46,502 bases of DNA from Asanoa siamensis (GTDB taxonomy: Bacteria > Actinomycetota > Actinomycetes > Mycobacteriales > Micromonosporaceae), in NCBI RefSeq assembly GCF_016862555.1, contig NZ_BONE01000060.1:1-46502 (forward strand), read 5' to 3'. Positions within the stretch are counted from its first letter, which is position 1. The number at the start of each line of letters is the position of its first letter. This document shows positions 1 through 8,364 of this stretch, in pieces. A program made the translations under genes and the position numbers. The notes beneath the pieces were generated by a model that ran no database searches, had not been told where the DNA came from, and saw only the letters and a program-made list of their open reading frames with translations.

Positions 1-660
1 CGCCCCGCGCCGCCCCGCGCCGCCCCGCGCCGCCCCGCGCCGCCCCGCGCCGCCCCGCGCCGCCCCGCGCCGCCCCGCGCCGCGTCGCCCTGCGTCGCCC
101 CGCGTCGCCCCGCGTCGCCCCGCGTCGCCCCGCGTCGCCCCGCGTCGCCCCGCGTCGCCACGCGCCGCCCGCGCCGCCACGCGCCGCCCGCGCCGCCCGC
201 GCCGCCACGCGCCGCCCGCGCCGCCACGCGCCGCGCGCCGCGCCATGCCGCCACGCGCCGCGCCACGCCGCGCCACGCCGCCACGCGCCACACCGTCCCG
301 CTCCGCGCCACGCCGCCCCACGCCACACCGCCCCGCGCCGCGCCACGCGCCCCGGGCCACGCGCCCCGCGCCGCGCCGCCCCGCGCCGTTCTGCCCCGCG
401 CCGCCCCGCGCCGCGCCACGCCACCCCGCGCCACGCCGCGCTGTCCCGGGCCGCGCCGTGCTGTCCCGGGCCGCGCCGCGCTGTCCCGCGCTGGGCCGCG
501 TCCCGTGCTGCGCCACGCCGCCCCGCGCCACACCGTCCCGCCCCGCGCCGTGCTCTCCCGCGCCGGGCCGCCACGGTCAGCATCCCTCCGCGCCGGGCTG
601 TTCCGCGCCGCTCCGCGCCGCTCCGCGCCGGGCCGCCACGCTCCGCGCCCACCGGGCGTC
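1..660. repeat. C-rich low-complexity decamer tandem array
   Basis: The first 80 bases are eight exact copies of the decamer CGCCCCGCGC. They are followed by about eight copies of a CGCGTCGCCC-like decamer, then by progressively degenerate C/G-rich sequence to about 660. The plus strand is strongly C-rich; the complement carries GGGG runs every ten bases, a pattern compatible with G-quadruplex formation. The array starts at base 1, so it probably extends beyond the window. An open frame at 245-682 reads only Arg/Pro/Ala-rich sequence and is not called as a gene. Confidence 0.85.
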
Positions 661-776
661 GCGCTGCCTCGGGCCTTTCTAAGGTCGCTTAGGGCGTCGG
701 AGTGCTGAGGAGCATGTGTCGTGCGTTGGACGTGGATCTTGCGGTTGCCCTGAGGTTCGCGACTCTTCGTTAACGT

Positions 777-837
777 CTCCCGCCGCGGGCCTGGCAGGGA
801 CGGGCCCCCTTGGGCCCGGCCCGGTGTCCGGCGGGAG
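777..837. other. Strong GC inverted repeat in the intergenic region
   Basis: CTCCCGCCG at 777-785 pairs perfectly with CGGCGGGAG at 829-837. Further G/C-run complementarity lies between the arms (GGGCCC and GGCCCG blocks). It sits in the gene-free stretch before the STAS gene, so it may be a terminator for an unseen gene, a structured leader or a small RNA. No U-tract follows on either strand and no known riboswitch core was recognised. The rest of 660-929 shows nothing else I can support. Confidence 0.4.
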
Positions 838-929
838 CAACGGTCGTGCCCACCACGGACCCGGGAACCGATCCAGATCTTGATCTTCGCCAAGAACAGG
901 CGGTGAAGGACGCCGAGTGACCTACGGAA

Positions 930-1292
930 TCAAGCGGTGGCCGCGTCGGCCGCCGGCTGGGTGGCGGGACGAGAAAGCAACTCGCCCACGCCGGTGATGT
1001 CGAGGATTGAGCGTAGGAACGGCGGCACGCTGCGCAGTGTGACCGGGATGTTCGCGTCCTGGCCGCGGCGCCAGCCGTGGATCAGGATTGCTAAGCCCGT
1101 GCTGTCGATGAAGGTCAGGCGTTCCACGTCGATCGTCAGCGTGGTCGGGCCGCGGTCCAAGGCCGCCGTGAGGGCCAGGCGGAGGGCGTCGGCGCAGGGG
1201 AAGTCGAGGTCGCCGCGGATGGTGACTACCGCGTGTGTGCCGTCCGTGACTTCGACCACGAGCGGGGTCTGGTCCGGGACCAGCCGACTCAC
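930..1292 (-). CDS. STAS-domain anti-sigma factor antagonist
   Basis: About 120 aa, essentially one STAS domain of the SpoIIAA/RsbV type. The motif FIDSTGLAIL carries the serine that is phosphorylated by an RsbW-like kinase and dephosphorylated by a PP2C phosphatase in the family. The GTG start at 1292 is preferred because GGAGG lies 8 nt upstream; a TTG at 1337 would add 15 residues without a ribosome site. The gene is divergent from a SpoIIE-type phosphatase, so the pair fits a partner-switching module controlling a sigma factor or another regulator. No RsbW-like kinase is in the window, so that partner must be elsewhere. The STAS call is firm; the link to the neighbouring phosphatase is inferred from position. 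Confidence 0.88.
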   Translation of the reverse strand: MSRLVPDQTPLVVEVTDGTHAVVTIRGDLDFPCADALRLALTAALDRGPTTLTIDVERLTFIDSTGLAILIHGWRRGQDANIPVTLRSVPPFLRSILDITGVGELLSRPATQPAADAATA

Positions 1293-1475
1293 CGTTGCCA
1301 CCTCCGTGCCGTTTCTGACTGGTCCACTGTAGGGCAACCATGACGAGACCGCCTGGTGGCATGGGGGCGTACGGTCGAACGGGTGATCACGTCAGTTGGC
1401 GACGCATGCCGCATGACAAACGTAAGCGTAGGGTGGGTTTCCGAAGGCTGACCGATCAGGGAGTTGCGGACCGAC

Positions 1476-3176
1476 GTGAACACCGCCGACGTAGCGGGAT
1501 CCGAGTCGGGGGGTCGCCCGGTGCCAGCCGCGGCGGCGCCCGACTGGTCCGCGGGCACGCCGTCGGCCGCTCGGCGGGCCTCCGCGATTCTGCCGACCGC
1601 CGACGCGCTCGTCGACGGCTTTCGTGAAGGTGTCGTCGTCACCGATCCCGCCGGCGTGATTCGCGAGTTCAGCCGGCCCGCCGCGCGGCTGATGCCGGGG
1701 CTGGTCGTCGGCCGGACCCTTGCCGGCTGCGGCGAAGGCCCACTCGCTCCCGGCGAGCTGACCCTCGGCGAGCGCCGCGTGCGGTGCCGCCGCGTCGAGC
1801 TCACGGTCGCCGGCACCACGAGCATCGCCTGGTACGTCGAGGACGTCACCGATGCCGTCGCGCGCTCTGATGCCCTGCTCGCCGAGCGTGGGCGCGCCCG
1901 GTTCCTCGCGACCGCGAGTCAGAAGCTGGGCAACCCGCTGCACGAGGACCGGGCGGCCCGGGCGGCGGTCCGGCTCGCCGTGCCCACGCTGGGTGAGGTC
2001 GCCGTCGTCGTGCTCGCGCCGCGGCGTGGCCGGGCCCGGTGGTGGCGGGCTACCGCCGGCGAGGGCGAGGCGCCCCCGATCGTCGACGGCGGCGTGCAAC
2101 CCGCCGACGAGCTGCCGCCCGCGCTCGACGAGGCGATGCGCGGCGCCGAGCCGTCCGCGGCCGACTGGCTCGCCGACCAGCTCGCCGAGGCGGGCTGGCT
2201 GGGCGACCGCGACCCGGCCCGGGTGGCCGTGCGGGTGGTGACCCTGCCCGGCAGCGCGTCCGCGACCGGAGCCCTGCTGGTCGTGCGCTCCCACGACCTC
2301 GACGACCACGACATGGAGATGCTGCGCGGGTTCGCGGCCCGGGCCGGTGCGGCGCTCGACGCCGCCGTGCTCTACCGCGACCAGGCCGAGGTGGCCGATA
2401 CGCTGCAGGCCAGCCTCTCCCCGACCGAGCCGCCCGAGGTGGGCGGCGTGCAGTGGGGCGCCGCGTACCGGCCCGCGCAGAGTTCGTTGCGGATCGGCGG
2501 TGACTTCTACGGCGCGCACGAGCTGTCGGACGGCGGGGCGCTGTTCTATCTCGGCGACGTGTCCGGCAAGGGTGTCGACGCGGCGGTCTTCACCGGGCAG
2601 ATCCGGCAGGGGCTGCAGGCGTTGCGCCGCATCGAGGCCGAGCCGGCGCGGCTGCTCACGCTGCTCAACCACTCGGTGCTGGAGACCACGCGGGCGCACG
2701 GGCACGGGCGGTTCGCCACGATGGTGCTCGGGCGCGCGTACCCCGGCCCGGGTGGCGGGTTGTCCCTGACCCTGGCCAGTGGGGGCCACCTGCCGCCGGT
2801 GGTGCTGCGCGGCGACGGGACCGTGGAGACCGTCGACCTGCGCGGCATGTTGATCGGCGTGGTGCCCGATCCGCGGATCGCGTCGGTCACCCTGCAACTC
2901 GCGCCCGGGGAGACCTGCCTGCTGTTCAGTGACGGCGTCACCGAGGCGCGGGGTGGTGTGCGCGGCGAGCAGTTCGGTGCGCACAGGCTCGTCGACGCGC
3001 TGGCCGGTTGCCAGCGGATGCCGGCGCCGGCGCTGGCCGAGCGGGTCGAGCAGGTGATCGGCGACTGGCTGGGCGGCCGCAACCACGACGACATCGCGGT
3101 GTTCGCGGTGCGGGCCGTGGCGCCGGGGTCGCCCGCGCGGCATCTGCACGCCGTGCCGGATCGGCGGTCGGCGTAG
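1476..3176 (+). CDS. PAS/GAF-type sensor SpoIIE-family PP2C serine phosphatase
   Basis: About 566 aa. A short N-terminal tail precedes a PAS-like segment (roughly residues 40-125, including GVVVTDPAGVIREFS), a GAF-like region (about 135-310) and a C-terminal PP2C/SpoIIE domain (about 325-550). The metal-binding phosphatase motifs are all present: GGDFY, GDVSGKG, FSDGVTEAR and NHDDIAV. The family dephosphorylates phospho-STAS proteins, releasing sigma factors, and the sensor domains set its activity. The GTG at 1476 is preferred over the TTG at 1464, because the AGGGAG at 1458-1463 directly abuts the TTG. The stop codon overlaps the start of the B12-binding gene by one base (TAGTG), which argues for translational coupling. 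Function is well supported by motifs; the stimulus is inferred. Confidence 0.9.
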   Translation: MNTADVAGSESGGRPVPAAAAPDWSAGTPSAARRASAILPTADALVDGFREGVVVTDPAGVIREFSRPAARLMPGLVVGRTLAGCGEGPLAPGELTLGERRVRCRRVELTVAGTTSIAWYVEDVTDAVARSDALLAERGRARFLATASQKLGNPLHEDRAARAAVRLAVPTLGEVAVVVLAPRRGRARWWRATAGEGEAPPIVDGGVQPADELPPALDEAMRGAEPSAADWLADQLAEAGWLGDRDPARVAVRVVTLPGSASATGALLVVRSHDLDDHDMEMLRGFAARAGAALDAAVLYRDQAEVADTLQASLSPTEPPEVGGVQWGAAYRPAQSSLRIGGDFYGAHELSDGGALFYLGDVSGKGVDAAVFTGQIRQGLQALRRIEAEPARLLTLLNHSVLETTRAHGHGRFATMVLGRAYPGPGGGLSLTLASGGHLPPVVLRGDGTVETVDLRGMLIGVVPDPRIASVTLQLAPGETCLLFSDGVTEARGGVRGEQFGAHRLVDALAGCQRMPAPALAERVEQVIGDWLGGRNHDDIAVFAVRAVAPGSPARHLHAVPDRRSA

Positions 3177-4165
3177 TGACCGCGGTGCTGTCGCCGACGG
3201 TGCGCGAGGCGTACCCCGACTATCTCCGCTGTCTCGACGCCGCCGACGAGCACGGCGCGATCGACCTGGCGCTCGCCCTGATCGAGGGTGGCGTGCCGGC
3301 CGAGGACGTGCTGCTCGGTCTGGTCGCGCCCGCCCAGGCGCAGGTCGGCGAATTCTGGCAGCGCAACGAGTGGAGCGTCGCGCAGGAACACGCGGCGACG
3401 CACGTCAGCGAGCGGGTGGTGGCGGCGGTGGCCACCACTGTCCGGCCGCGGCCGCACCGCGATCGGATCGTGGTCGCCTGCATGGACGGCGAGTGGCACG
3501 CGTTGCCCGCCCGACTCGTCGCGGAGGTGCTGCGGCTCGACGGGTGGGACGTCACGTTCCTCGGCGCGAGCGTGCCGTCACCGCACCTCGTCTCCTACCT
3601 GCACCGGCAGGATCCGCGGGCGGTGCTGCTGGCGTGCGCGTTGCCGATGCGGCTGCCGTTCGCGTACCGGGCGATCGAGGCCTGCCGGCGCACCGACGTC
3701 CCGGTGCTCGTCGGTGGCCGCGGGTTCGGGACCGACGGGCGGTGGGCGCGGACGCTCGGGGTGCCGTTCGCGGCCGACGCCCGGGCCGCGTCGTCGTTGC
3801 TGGCCGCGCCCGTGCTGGCCGGCGTCGAGGAGCCGGCGCCGCTGGGCGATGCGGAGTACGCGGGCCTGGTCGCGGCCCGGGTCGAGTTGATCGACCTGGT
3901 GCTCGAGCGACTCGACCTGTCCCGCTACTCGCCGGCACAGATCGACGCGACCGTCGCCGATCTGGGGTACATCGTCGACTCGCTGGCCGCGGCCGTCTAC
4001 GTCGACGACGTGACGCTGTTCGGCGAGTTCGTGAGCTGGCTGTGCACGGTGCTGGCCAGCCGGGGAGTGCCGCTGCACACGGTCGGGCTGACGTTCGACG
4101 TCATGGCCGATCGGCTGCGGGACTTCCCGCGGGCGCACGCCTATCTGCGGTCGACCGCCGTCTGA
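3176..4165 (+). CDS. B12-binding sensor protein with CarH-type W-x9-EH signature
   Basis: 329 aa from GTG. Residues about 10-90 form the helical cap of a B12-binding module: W61, nine residues, then E71-H72, matching the W-x9-EH motif by which CarH/LitR photoreceptors cap the adenosyl group of adenosylcobalamin. Residues about 95-215 are a Rossmann-like B12-binding domain with E106-W-H108, where the histidine would be the lower axial ligand (ExHxx; a Pro replaces the usual Gly). Residues about 225-329 are a helical domain I do not recognise. No MerR DNA-binding domain is present, unlike CarH. The one-base overlap with the upstream SpoIIE phosphatase suggests the two act together, with B12 or light state as input. 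That role is inference; the fold and motif are seen. A strong terminator follows. Confidence 0.85.
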   Translation: MTAVLSPTVREAYPDYLRCLDAADEHGAIDLALALIEGGVPAEDVLLGLVAPAQAQVGEFWQRNEWSVAQEHAATHVSERVVAAVATTVRPRPHRDRIVVACMDGEWHALPARLVAEVLRLDGWDVTFLGASVPSPHLVSYLHRQDPRAVLLACALPMRLPFAYRAIEACRRTDVPVLVGGRGFGTDGRWARTLGVPFAADARAASSLLAAPVLAGVEEPAPLGDAEYAGLVAARVELIDLVLERLDLSRYSPAQIDATVADLGYIVDSLAAAVYVDDVTLFGEFVSWLCTVLASRGVPLHTVGLTFDVMADRLRDFPRAHAYLRSTAV

Positions 4166-4177
4166 CCCCGCACGTGA

Positions 4178-4206
4178 AAGATCCCGGCGGGCTCCGCCGG
4201 GATCTT
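4178..4206. terminator. Bidirectional terminator hairpin
   Basis: A perfect 13-bp inverted repeat: AAGATCCCGGCGG at 4178-4190, loop GCT, CCGCCGGGATCTT at 4194-4206. It lies between the convergent B12-protein gene and the small acidic protein gene, and ends in CTT on both strands. Confidence 0.8.
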
Positions 4207-4210
4207 CCTG

Positions 4211-4420
4211 CTATTCGGCTGCTTCTTCAGAGGTACGGCGTTCGATCTTCTCCGGGTCCTCGTGCTGGAGGACCGATTGCTCGGTGGCCTCGGGTTCTTC
4301 CTCCCGGATGTCCGATTCGAGCAGGATCGCTTCCGACTGTTCCTGGAAGTCGTCGCTGCCCACCACTTCCTCTTCGGGGAGCGGGTGCTCGGCTCGGGAC
4401 TTGGCACGGTCGTCGGTCAT
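4211..4420 (-). CDS. Small acidic hypothetical protein
   Basis: 69 aa, very rich in Glu/Asp (for example LPEEEVVGSDD and IREEEPEATE), with no hydrophobic segment and probably largely disordered. No family was recognised. The ATG overlaps the stop of the upstream DUF998 gene in an ATGA arrangement (4417-4420), so it is probably translated by coupling with it. The gene ends just before a strong convergent terminator. Codon use and the tight overlap support a real gene; function unknown. Confidence 0.65.
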   Translation of the reverse strand: MTDDRAKSRAEHPLPEEEVVGSDDFQEQSEAILLESDIREEEPEATEQSVLQHEDPEKIERRTSEEAAE

Positions 4421-5250
4421 GCGACCGGGTTACCCCGGTGACCGGGCCCGCTAACCGCCCCGACCAGGTCACGAGCGCTGATCGGGGTGTCCGTCGGGCT
4501 GACCGCGGTGGCGGCGGTGGGGCTGGCCGCGGTGGCCGCGGCGGTGGGGCTGGCCGCGGTGGCCGCAGTGGGGCGGACCGCAGTGGCTGCGGCGGTCGGG
4601 CTGACCGCCGTGGCCAGGGAGGCCGCGGTCCGGGCCGGGCGTGCCGCGCGGAAGACCCCGATCGAGAGGACCGCGATGATCGCGATCTCGACCACGACCA
4701 GCGACCGCTCGACCAGGCCCATCATCACCCGCTCGCCGGGGAAGGCGACGTACCAGAGCAGCCCGACACCGACGGCGCAGGAGACGCAGAGCCACCGGAC
4801 GGCGGCGGCCATCCGCAGGCCGAGTCCGGCGAACCGGGCGGCGATCACCGTGGCGGCGATGGGCAGGACGACGAACGCGGCCACCGACGCGTATCGGTGG
4901 ACCAGGGCGGCGGTCGACATGACCGGGATCCCCGGCGGGTCGGTCGGGACGATCGCGGCGACGAGCAGCCCCACCGACCAGATCGACATGAGCCAGACCG
5001 GCAGGCCGCGGACCGCGACGCCGACGGCGCGCAGACCGGCCAGCAGTGCGGGAGCACCGAGCGCGAGCGCGACCATCGCGATCTCGATCGTCACCCCGCG
5101 GTTGGACAGGGCGTAGTCACTGATCGTCAACTTGAGAGGGTCGTAGCCGGGACCAAGTCCGATGTGTCCGATCACCGTGGCCACGACAGCGGTGACCAGT
5201 CCAACCATGGAGACGGTTCCGAAAACCCGGGCGGCGGTGGTCTTCTGCAT
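4417..5250 (-). CDS. DUF998-family membrane protein with repetitive Ala/Thr/Pro tail
   Basis: 277 aa. Residues 1-200 hold about six hydrophobic segments. The LTISDYALSNRG stretch just after the first segment and the later ALVHRYAS stretch fit the DUF998 membrane family, whose role is not known. The C-terminal part (about 208-255) is built from repeats of ATAVSPTAA and ATAASPTAA type, encoded by a G-rich imperfect repeat at about 4490-4620. That tail is probably cytosolic or disordered and may vary in length between strains. AAGGG precedes the ATG. The following acidic gene overlaps by 4 nt. Confidence 0.75.
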   Translation of the reverse strand: MQKTTAARVFGTVSMVGLVTAVVATVIGHIGLGPGYDPLKLTISDYALSNRGVTIEIAMVALALGAPALLAGLRAVGVAVRGLPVWLMSIWSVGLLVAAIVPTDPPGIPVMSTAALVHRYASVAAFVVLPIAATVIAARFAGLGLRMAAAVRWLCVSCAVGVGLLWYVAFPGERVMMGLVERSLVVVEIAIIAVLSIGVFRAARPARTAASLATAVSPTAAATAVRPTAATAASPTAAATAASPTAATAVSPTDTPISARDLVGAVSGPGHRGNPVA

Positions 5251-5422
5251 GCCCTTAAGGCTTCCGGCCAGGCCGTTTCACGGACATCGGGAAGCGCCCG
5301 GGTCGACCCCTTGGATCGAGCCCCGACGTACGTGGGGGGAATGTCCTGGCCCACCGCTCAGGGTCGGGAAAACTCCACCACTACCCAGGGTGCTCCCGGG
5401 CTGTCGTCACGCGGAAGCGGGG

Positions 5423-6547
5423 CTATTCCGGTGCGATCCGGCCCGCGAGGACGTCGGCGACGTCGAAGCGTACCGGTTGGTCCAATTGGTCGTAGCCGCA
5501 GGATTCCGGCTCCCGGTCGGGTCGCCATCGGACGAACTGGGCCGTGTGCCGGAACCGGTGGCCCTCGAGGTGGTCGTAGCGGACCTCGACCACCCGCTCC
5601 GGCCGCAGCGGCACGAACGACAGATCCTTCTCCGGGTTCCACCGGCTCGCCTCGCGCCGCGTCTCGCTGGTCGTGCCCTCGAACGCGGCCGCCCAGTTCC
5701 ACGGATGGTGTGCGAAGTCGGTGACCAGCGGCTGCAACTCGGCGAACAGTTCCTTGCGCCGGGCCATCGGGAACGCGCCGATCACCCCGACGGAGCTCAG
5801 GTTGGAGCCGCCGCCGTATTCGCGGTAGGCCGCCGGCAGCATCGGGTTGGCCGGGTCGTCGTAGAGCCCGAGCAACAGCGACCCGATCGCCTCGGGTTCG
5901 GTCTTGTGCACCCGGTAGCCCGCGACCACGCAGTCCGCGGTGCGCTCATGCTTGATCTTCGCCATGACCCGCTTGTTGGGCTGGTAGGTCTCCTCGCCGC
6001 TCTTGGCGATCAGCCCGTCCAGCCCGGCGCCCTCGAACAGGTCGAACCACCGGCGCGCCACCTCCCGGTCGGTGGTGATCGGCGTCAGGTGCACCGGCGG
6101 CCGCGCGCCCCGCAGCGCCTGCTCGAGCGCCGCCCGCAGCTCGTGGAACGGCCGACCGGTGTAGTCGTCGTCGCCGAGCGCGAGCAGGTCGAACGCGATG
6201 AAGCTGGCCGGCGTCTGCTCGGCCAGCAGCCGCACCCGACTGGCGGCCGGATGCAGCCGCAACTGCAGGGCCCCGAAGTCGAGCCCGCGCGTGTCGGTGC
6301 TCGCGATGACGATCTCGCCGTCGACCACGCACCGCGGCGGCAGGCTCTCCCGCACGGCCGCGACGATCTCGGGGAAGTAGCGGGTCATCGGCCGCTCGTT
6401 GCGGCTGCCCACCTCGACCTCGTCACCGTCGCGGAACACGATCGACCGGAACCCGTCCCACTTGGGCTCGTAGAACCGATCGTCGGGGATTTCGGTCACC
6501 GACCGGGCCAACATCGGCTGCACCGGCGGCATGACGGGCAACTGCAC
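5423..6547 (-). CDS. ligC: ATP-dependent DNA ligase, LigC type
   Basis: 374 aa from a GTG preceded by a G-run. The nucleotidyltransferase motif I is EPKWDGFR, with the AMP-accepting lysine at K29. Motif III-like FIAFDLLALG, motif IV-like DGLIAKSGEETYQPNKR and motif V MAKIKHERTADCVV follow, and then a C-terminal OB-fold (about 230-370). Length and the absence of polymerase or nuclease domains fit the stand-alone LigC group of actinobacteria, associated with repair rather than replication. It sits 44 bp downstream of the large T7SS substrate gene on the same strand; a functional link is not obvious. The ligase call is firm and the LigC subtype likely. Confidence 0.9.
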   Translation of the reverse strand: MQLPVMPPVQPMLARSVTEIPDDRFYEPKWDGFRSIVFRDGDEVEVGSRNERPMTRYFPEIVAAVRESLPPRCVVDGEIVIASTDTRGLDFGALQLRLHPAASRVRLLAEQTPASFIAFDLLALGDDDYTGRPFHELRAALEQALRGARPPVHLTPITTDREVARRWFDLFEGAGLDGLIAKSGEETYQPNKRVMAKIKHERTADCVVAGYRVHKTEPEAIGSLLLGLYDDPANPMLPAAYREYGGGSNLSSVGVIGAFPMARRKELFAELQPLVTDFAHHPWNWAAAFEGTTSETRREASRWNPEKDLSFVPLRPERVVEVRYDHLEGHRFRHTAQFVRWRPDREPESCGYDQLDQPVRFDVADVLAGRIAPE

Positions 6548-6591
6548 GCCCCCATCTTGCCCCGCCGCACCGACAAACCGCGGCCCATCGG

Positions 6592-7893
6592 TCAGGCGGT
6601 GCCCAGCACCGGCGGTGGGACGTCGTCGGAGTCGCGCCAGACCAGGTCGTCTTCGGTCAGCCAGGTGGTGTGCTCGTCGGTCTCGTCCTCGTGCGGCTGG
6701 GTGCCCCGCGCCCCGGCCGCCGCCTGCGCCGCCCGACCCGCCGCCGACGTGCTGTTGCCCCGACCCTCCGGGCCGGTCGCGCCCTGGGCGCCACCGCCCG
6801 GTCGCCCGGCCGCCGACTGCGACCCGCTCACCCCGACGCCGCGGCCACCCGCACCCCGCGGACCCGTCGCCGCCTGCCCCGAGGCCGGGGACGGCTTGAC
6901 CGTGTTGGCGCCCTTGCCCGTCGCGGACGCCGCGGTGGTCGGGCCGCCGCCCGGCGTGCCGTTGGTGACCTGGCCCAGCACCCCGCCCGGCGGCAAGGTG
7001 CTCGACGTCAGACCGGTGCCGGTGACCGAGGTCGCGTTGGGCATGCCGCCCAGTTGCGTCAGCGCGCCGACCGTCACCGCGCCGGCCGCCAAAGCCCCTT
7101 CGCCACTGCCGGTGAGCTGCGAGCCGACCTGCGTGCCGGTGTCGACGGTCGCCGCGCCCGGCGTCCCCGGCCCACCGGCCAGGCCAGGGTCGGCGGCCAC
7201 GTGCGCCGGGTTGTGGATGCCCCCGGTCTGGCCGGACCCACCCGGACCGGTGCCCGGATCGAGCGCCGGCGCCCCGACCCGCGGCCCGCCGGCCGGCGTC
7301 GACGCCCGATGGGGGTCACCCTCCGGCAGCCCGGACGGCGGCGCCGGGAACGGCCGCCAGTCAGCCTGGTCGGCTACCTCGTATTGGGCGGCCACGCCGG
7401 CGACCAGCGCCGCCATCCGCTCCCGGGCGCGTTCCTTCTCTTCCTCGTCCTGGTTGTGGCCCATGATGCCGCCGATCAGCGCGCCACCGACCGTGCCCAC
7501 CGGCCCCGCGACCGAGCCCTTGCCCGCACCGCTGACGACCCCGCTCCACAGCTTGTCGTTGTCGTCGTGCTCCTCGGGCGTCTCGGCCTTGGCCTGCGCG
7601 TCGGCCAGGGCCGTGCTCATCTGGCTCAGGCCGCTGTGGGTCGCCAGGAAGTTGCCCGACAACTGGCGCGAGTAGGTGGCGATCGTGCCGACCCGGTCGC
7701 GGAACTCGGTGCCGGCCGCGCCTTCCCAGCCCGCCAGCACCCGGGACAGGTCGCGGTCGATCGCGCCGGCCAGGGTGTCGGCCTGCTGCTCGGCGGACTT
7801 CCACGCCGCGATCGTGTTCTCGACCTGGCACGGGACGCCCGCGAACAACTGGTCGTAGAGCTCCCGGTGACTCATCCCCGCGTAGTCAGCCAT
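6592..7893 (-). CDS. Large T7SS substrate-like protein, WXG/PPE-like head and Gly-rich tail
   Basis: 433 aa. Residues about 1-110 are helical and WXG100/PPE-like, with VLAGWEGAAGTEF carrying a W-x-G turn. Residues about 125-150 are a Gly/Ala-rich hydrophobic segment (SGAGKGSVAGPVGTVGGALI). From about 180 the protein is Gly/Pro/Thr/Ala-rich and probably disordered. It ends with TTWLTEDDLVWRDSDD followed by VPPPVLG. That ending is shared with the second large protein at 22029-23405. The start overlaps the small partner's stop by 8 nt, and CTGGGGGG lies just upstream. Context (downstream of eccB) and domain order suggest a secreted ESX substrate or surface component that pairs with the upstream small protein. 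That role is inferred. Confidence 0.75.
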   Translation of the reverse strand: MADYAGMSHRELYDQLFAGVPCQVENTIAAWKSAEQQADTLAGAIDRDLSRVLAGWEGAAGTEFRDRVGTIATYSRQLSGNFLATHSGLSQMSTALADAQAKAETPEEHDDNDKLWSGVVSGAGKGSVAGPVGTVGGALIGGIMGHNQDEEEKERARERMAALVAGVAAQYEVADQADWRPFPAPPSGLPEGDPHRASTPAGGPRVGAPALDPGTGPGGSGQTGGIHNPAHVAADPGLAGGPGTPGAATVDTGTQVGSQLTGSGEGALAAGAVTVGALTQLGGMPNATSVTGTGLTSSTLPPGGVLGQVTNGTPGGGPTTAASATGKGANTVKPSPASGQAATGPRGAGGRGVGVSGSQSAAGRPGGGAQGATGPEGRGNSTSAAGRAAQAAAGARGTQPHEDETDEHTTWLTEDDLVWRDSDDVPPPVLGTA

Positions 7894-8248
7894 TGCTCGA
7901 ACCCCCCAGAGCCCGCTGCACCCCGCCGAGCACGTCGGCGATGTCGGCCGAGTTGGCCGCGTTGCGCGCCTCGGTCGTGCGGTAGTTGCTGATGATCGTG
8001 TCGGTGGCCGACCGTGCCGCGCGGATCGCGTCGATCAGGCGCCGGACCCGGGCCACCTGCGCGTCCTGCCGCGTGTCATGCGTGTCGGTGATCCGCTTGG
8101 CGTCGGCGAACCCGCCCAGCGGCGGCCGGGCGGCGGCGGTGCCGTTGACGGTCCGCAGCAGCGTCTCGGCCTCGGTCAGGCGCGCGTCGAGCGCTCGACG
8201 GAAGTCTTCCAGTGAGAGAATGTCGACCTTGGTCTGTTCGTTCCCCAT
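7886..8248 (-). CDS. Small ESX-like helical partner protein with YxxxE signal
   Basis: 120 aa, mostly helical, with no membrane segment. Near the C-terminus it has NYRTTEARNAANSADI. Y-R-T-T-E matches the general T7SS secretion signal YxxxD/E, which in characterised systems sits on one member of a helical heterodimer. A similar NYAAAEERNA occurs in the small partner of the second pair (23433-24050). It is followed, with an 8-nt overlap, by the large WXG/PPE-like protein, consistent with a co-secreted pair. I see no strong ribosome site. Confidence 0.72.
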   Translation of the reverse strand: MGNEQTKVDILSLEDFRRALDARLTEAETLLRTVNGTAAARPPLGGFADAKRITDTHDTRQDAQVARVRRLIDAIRAARSATDTIISNYRTTEARNAANSADIADVLGGVQRALGGSSNG

Positions 8249-8364
8249 CGATCAGATGTCCAGTCTCTATCCGGGTGGCCCCGCTCGCCGGGGTCGCCGA
8301 GCCGATTAAGAACCTCACGCTCCACAGTCGAGACTAGCGCTAGGCAACGACACTTTTCGACCCG
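8249..8364 (-). promoter_or_regulatory. Leader region between eccB and the substrate pair
   Basis: This 116-bp gap holds a perfect palindrome CTAGCGCTAG (8334-8343) and a GGCCCCG/CGGGGTC hairpin (about 8278-8296). It may carry a separate promoter or processing site for the small/large substrate pair. No convincing -35/-10 pair was found. Confidence 0.3.

Noticed and set aside
245-682. Open reading frame rich in Arg/Pro/Ala
   Set aside because: It is a translation of the degenerate decamer array, with no domain, no ribosome site and no normal codon bias.
1338-1475. Cobalamin riboswitch upstream of the phosphatase/B12-protein operon
   Set aside because: No B12-box-like core or supporting helices could be found by eye.
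1392-3149. Long minus-strand open frame opposite the phosphatase gene
   Set aside because: Antisense shadow caused by high third-position GC; Arg/Gly/Pro-rich product without motifs, while the plus strand encodes a complete SpoIIE domain.
5172-5354. 60-codon minus-strand frame between DUF998 and ligC
   Set aside because: Overlaps the DUF998 start, and shows no ribosome site or similarity; the gap 5251-5422 otherwise holds nothing I can name.
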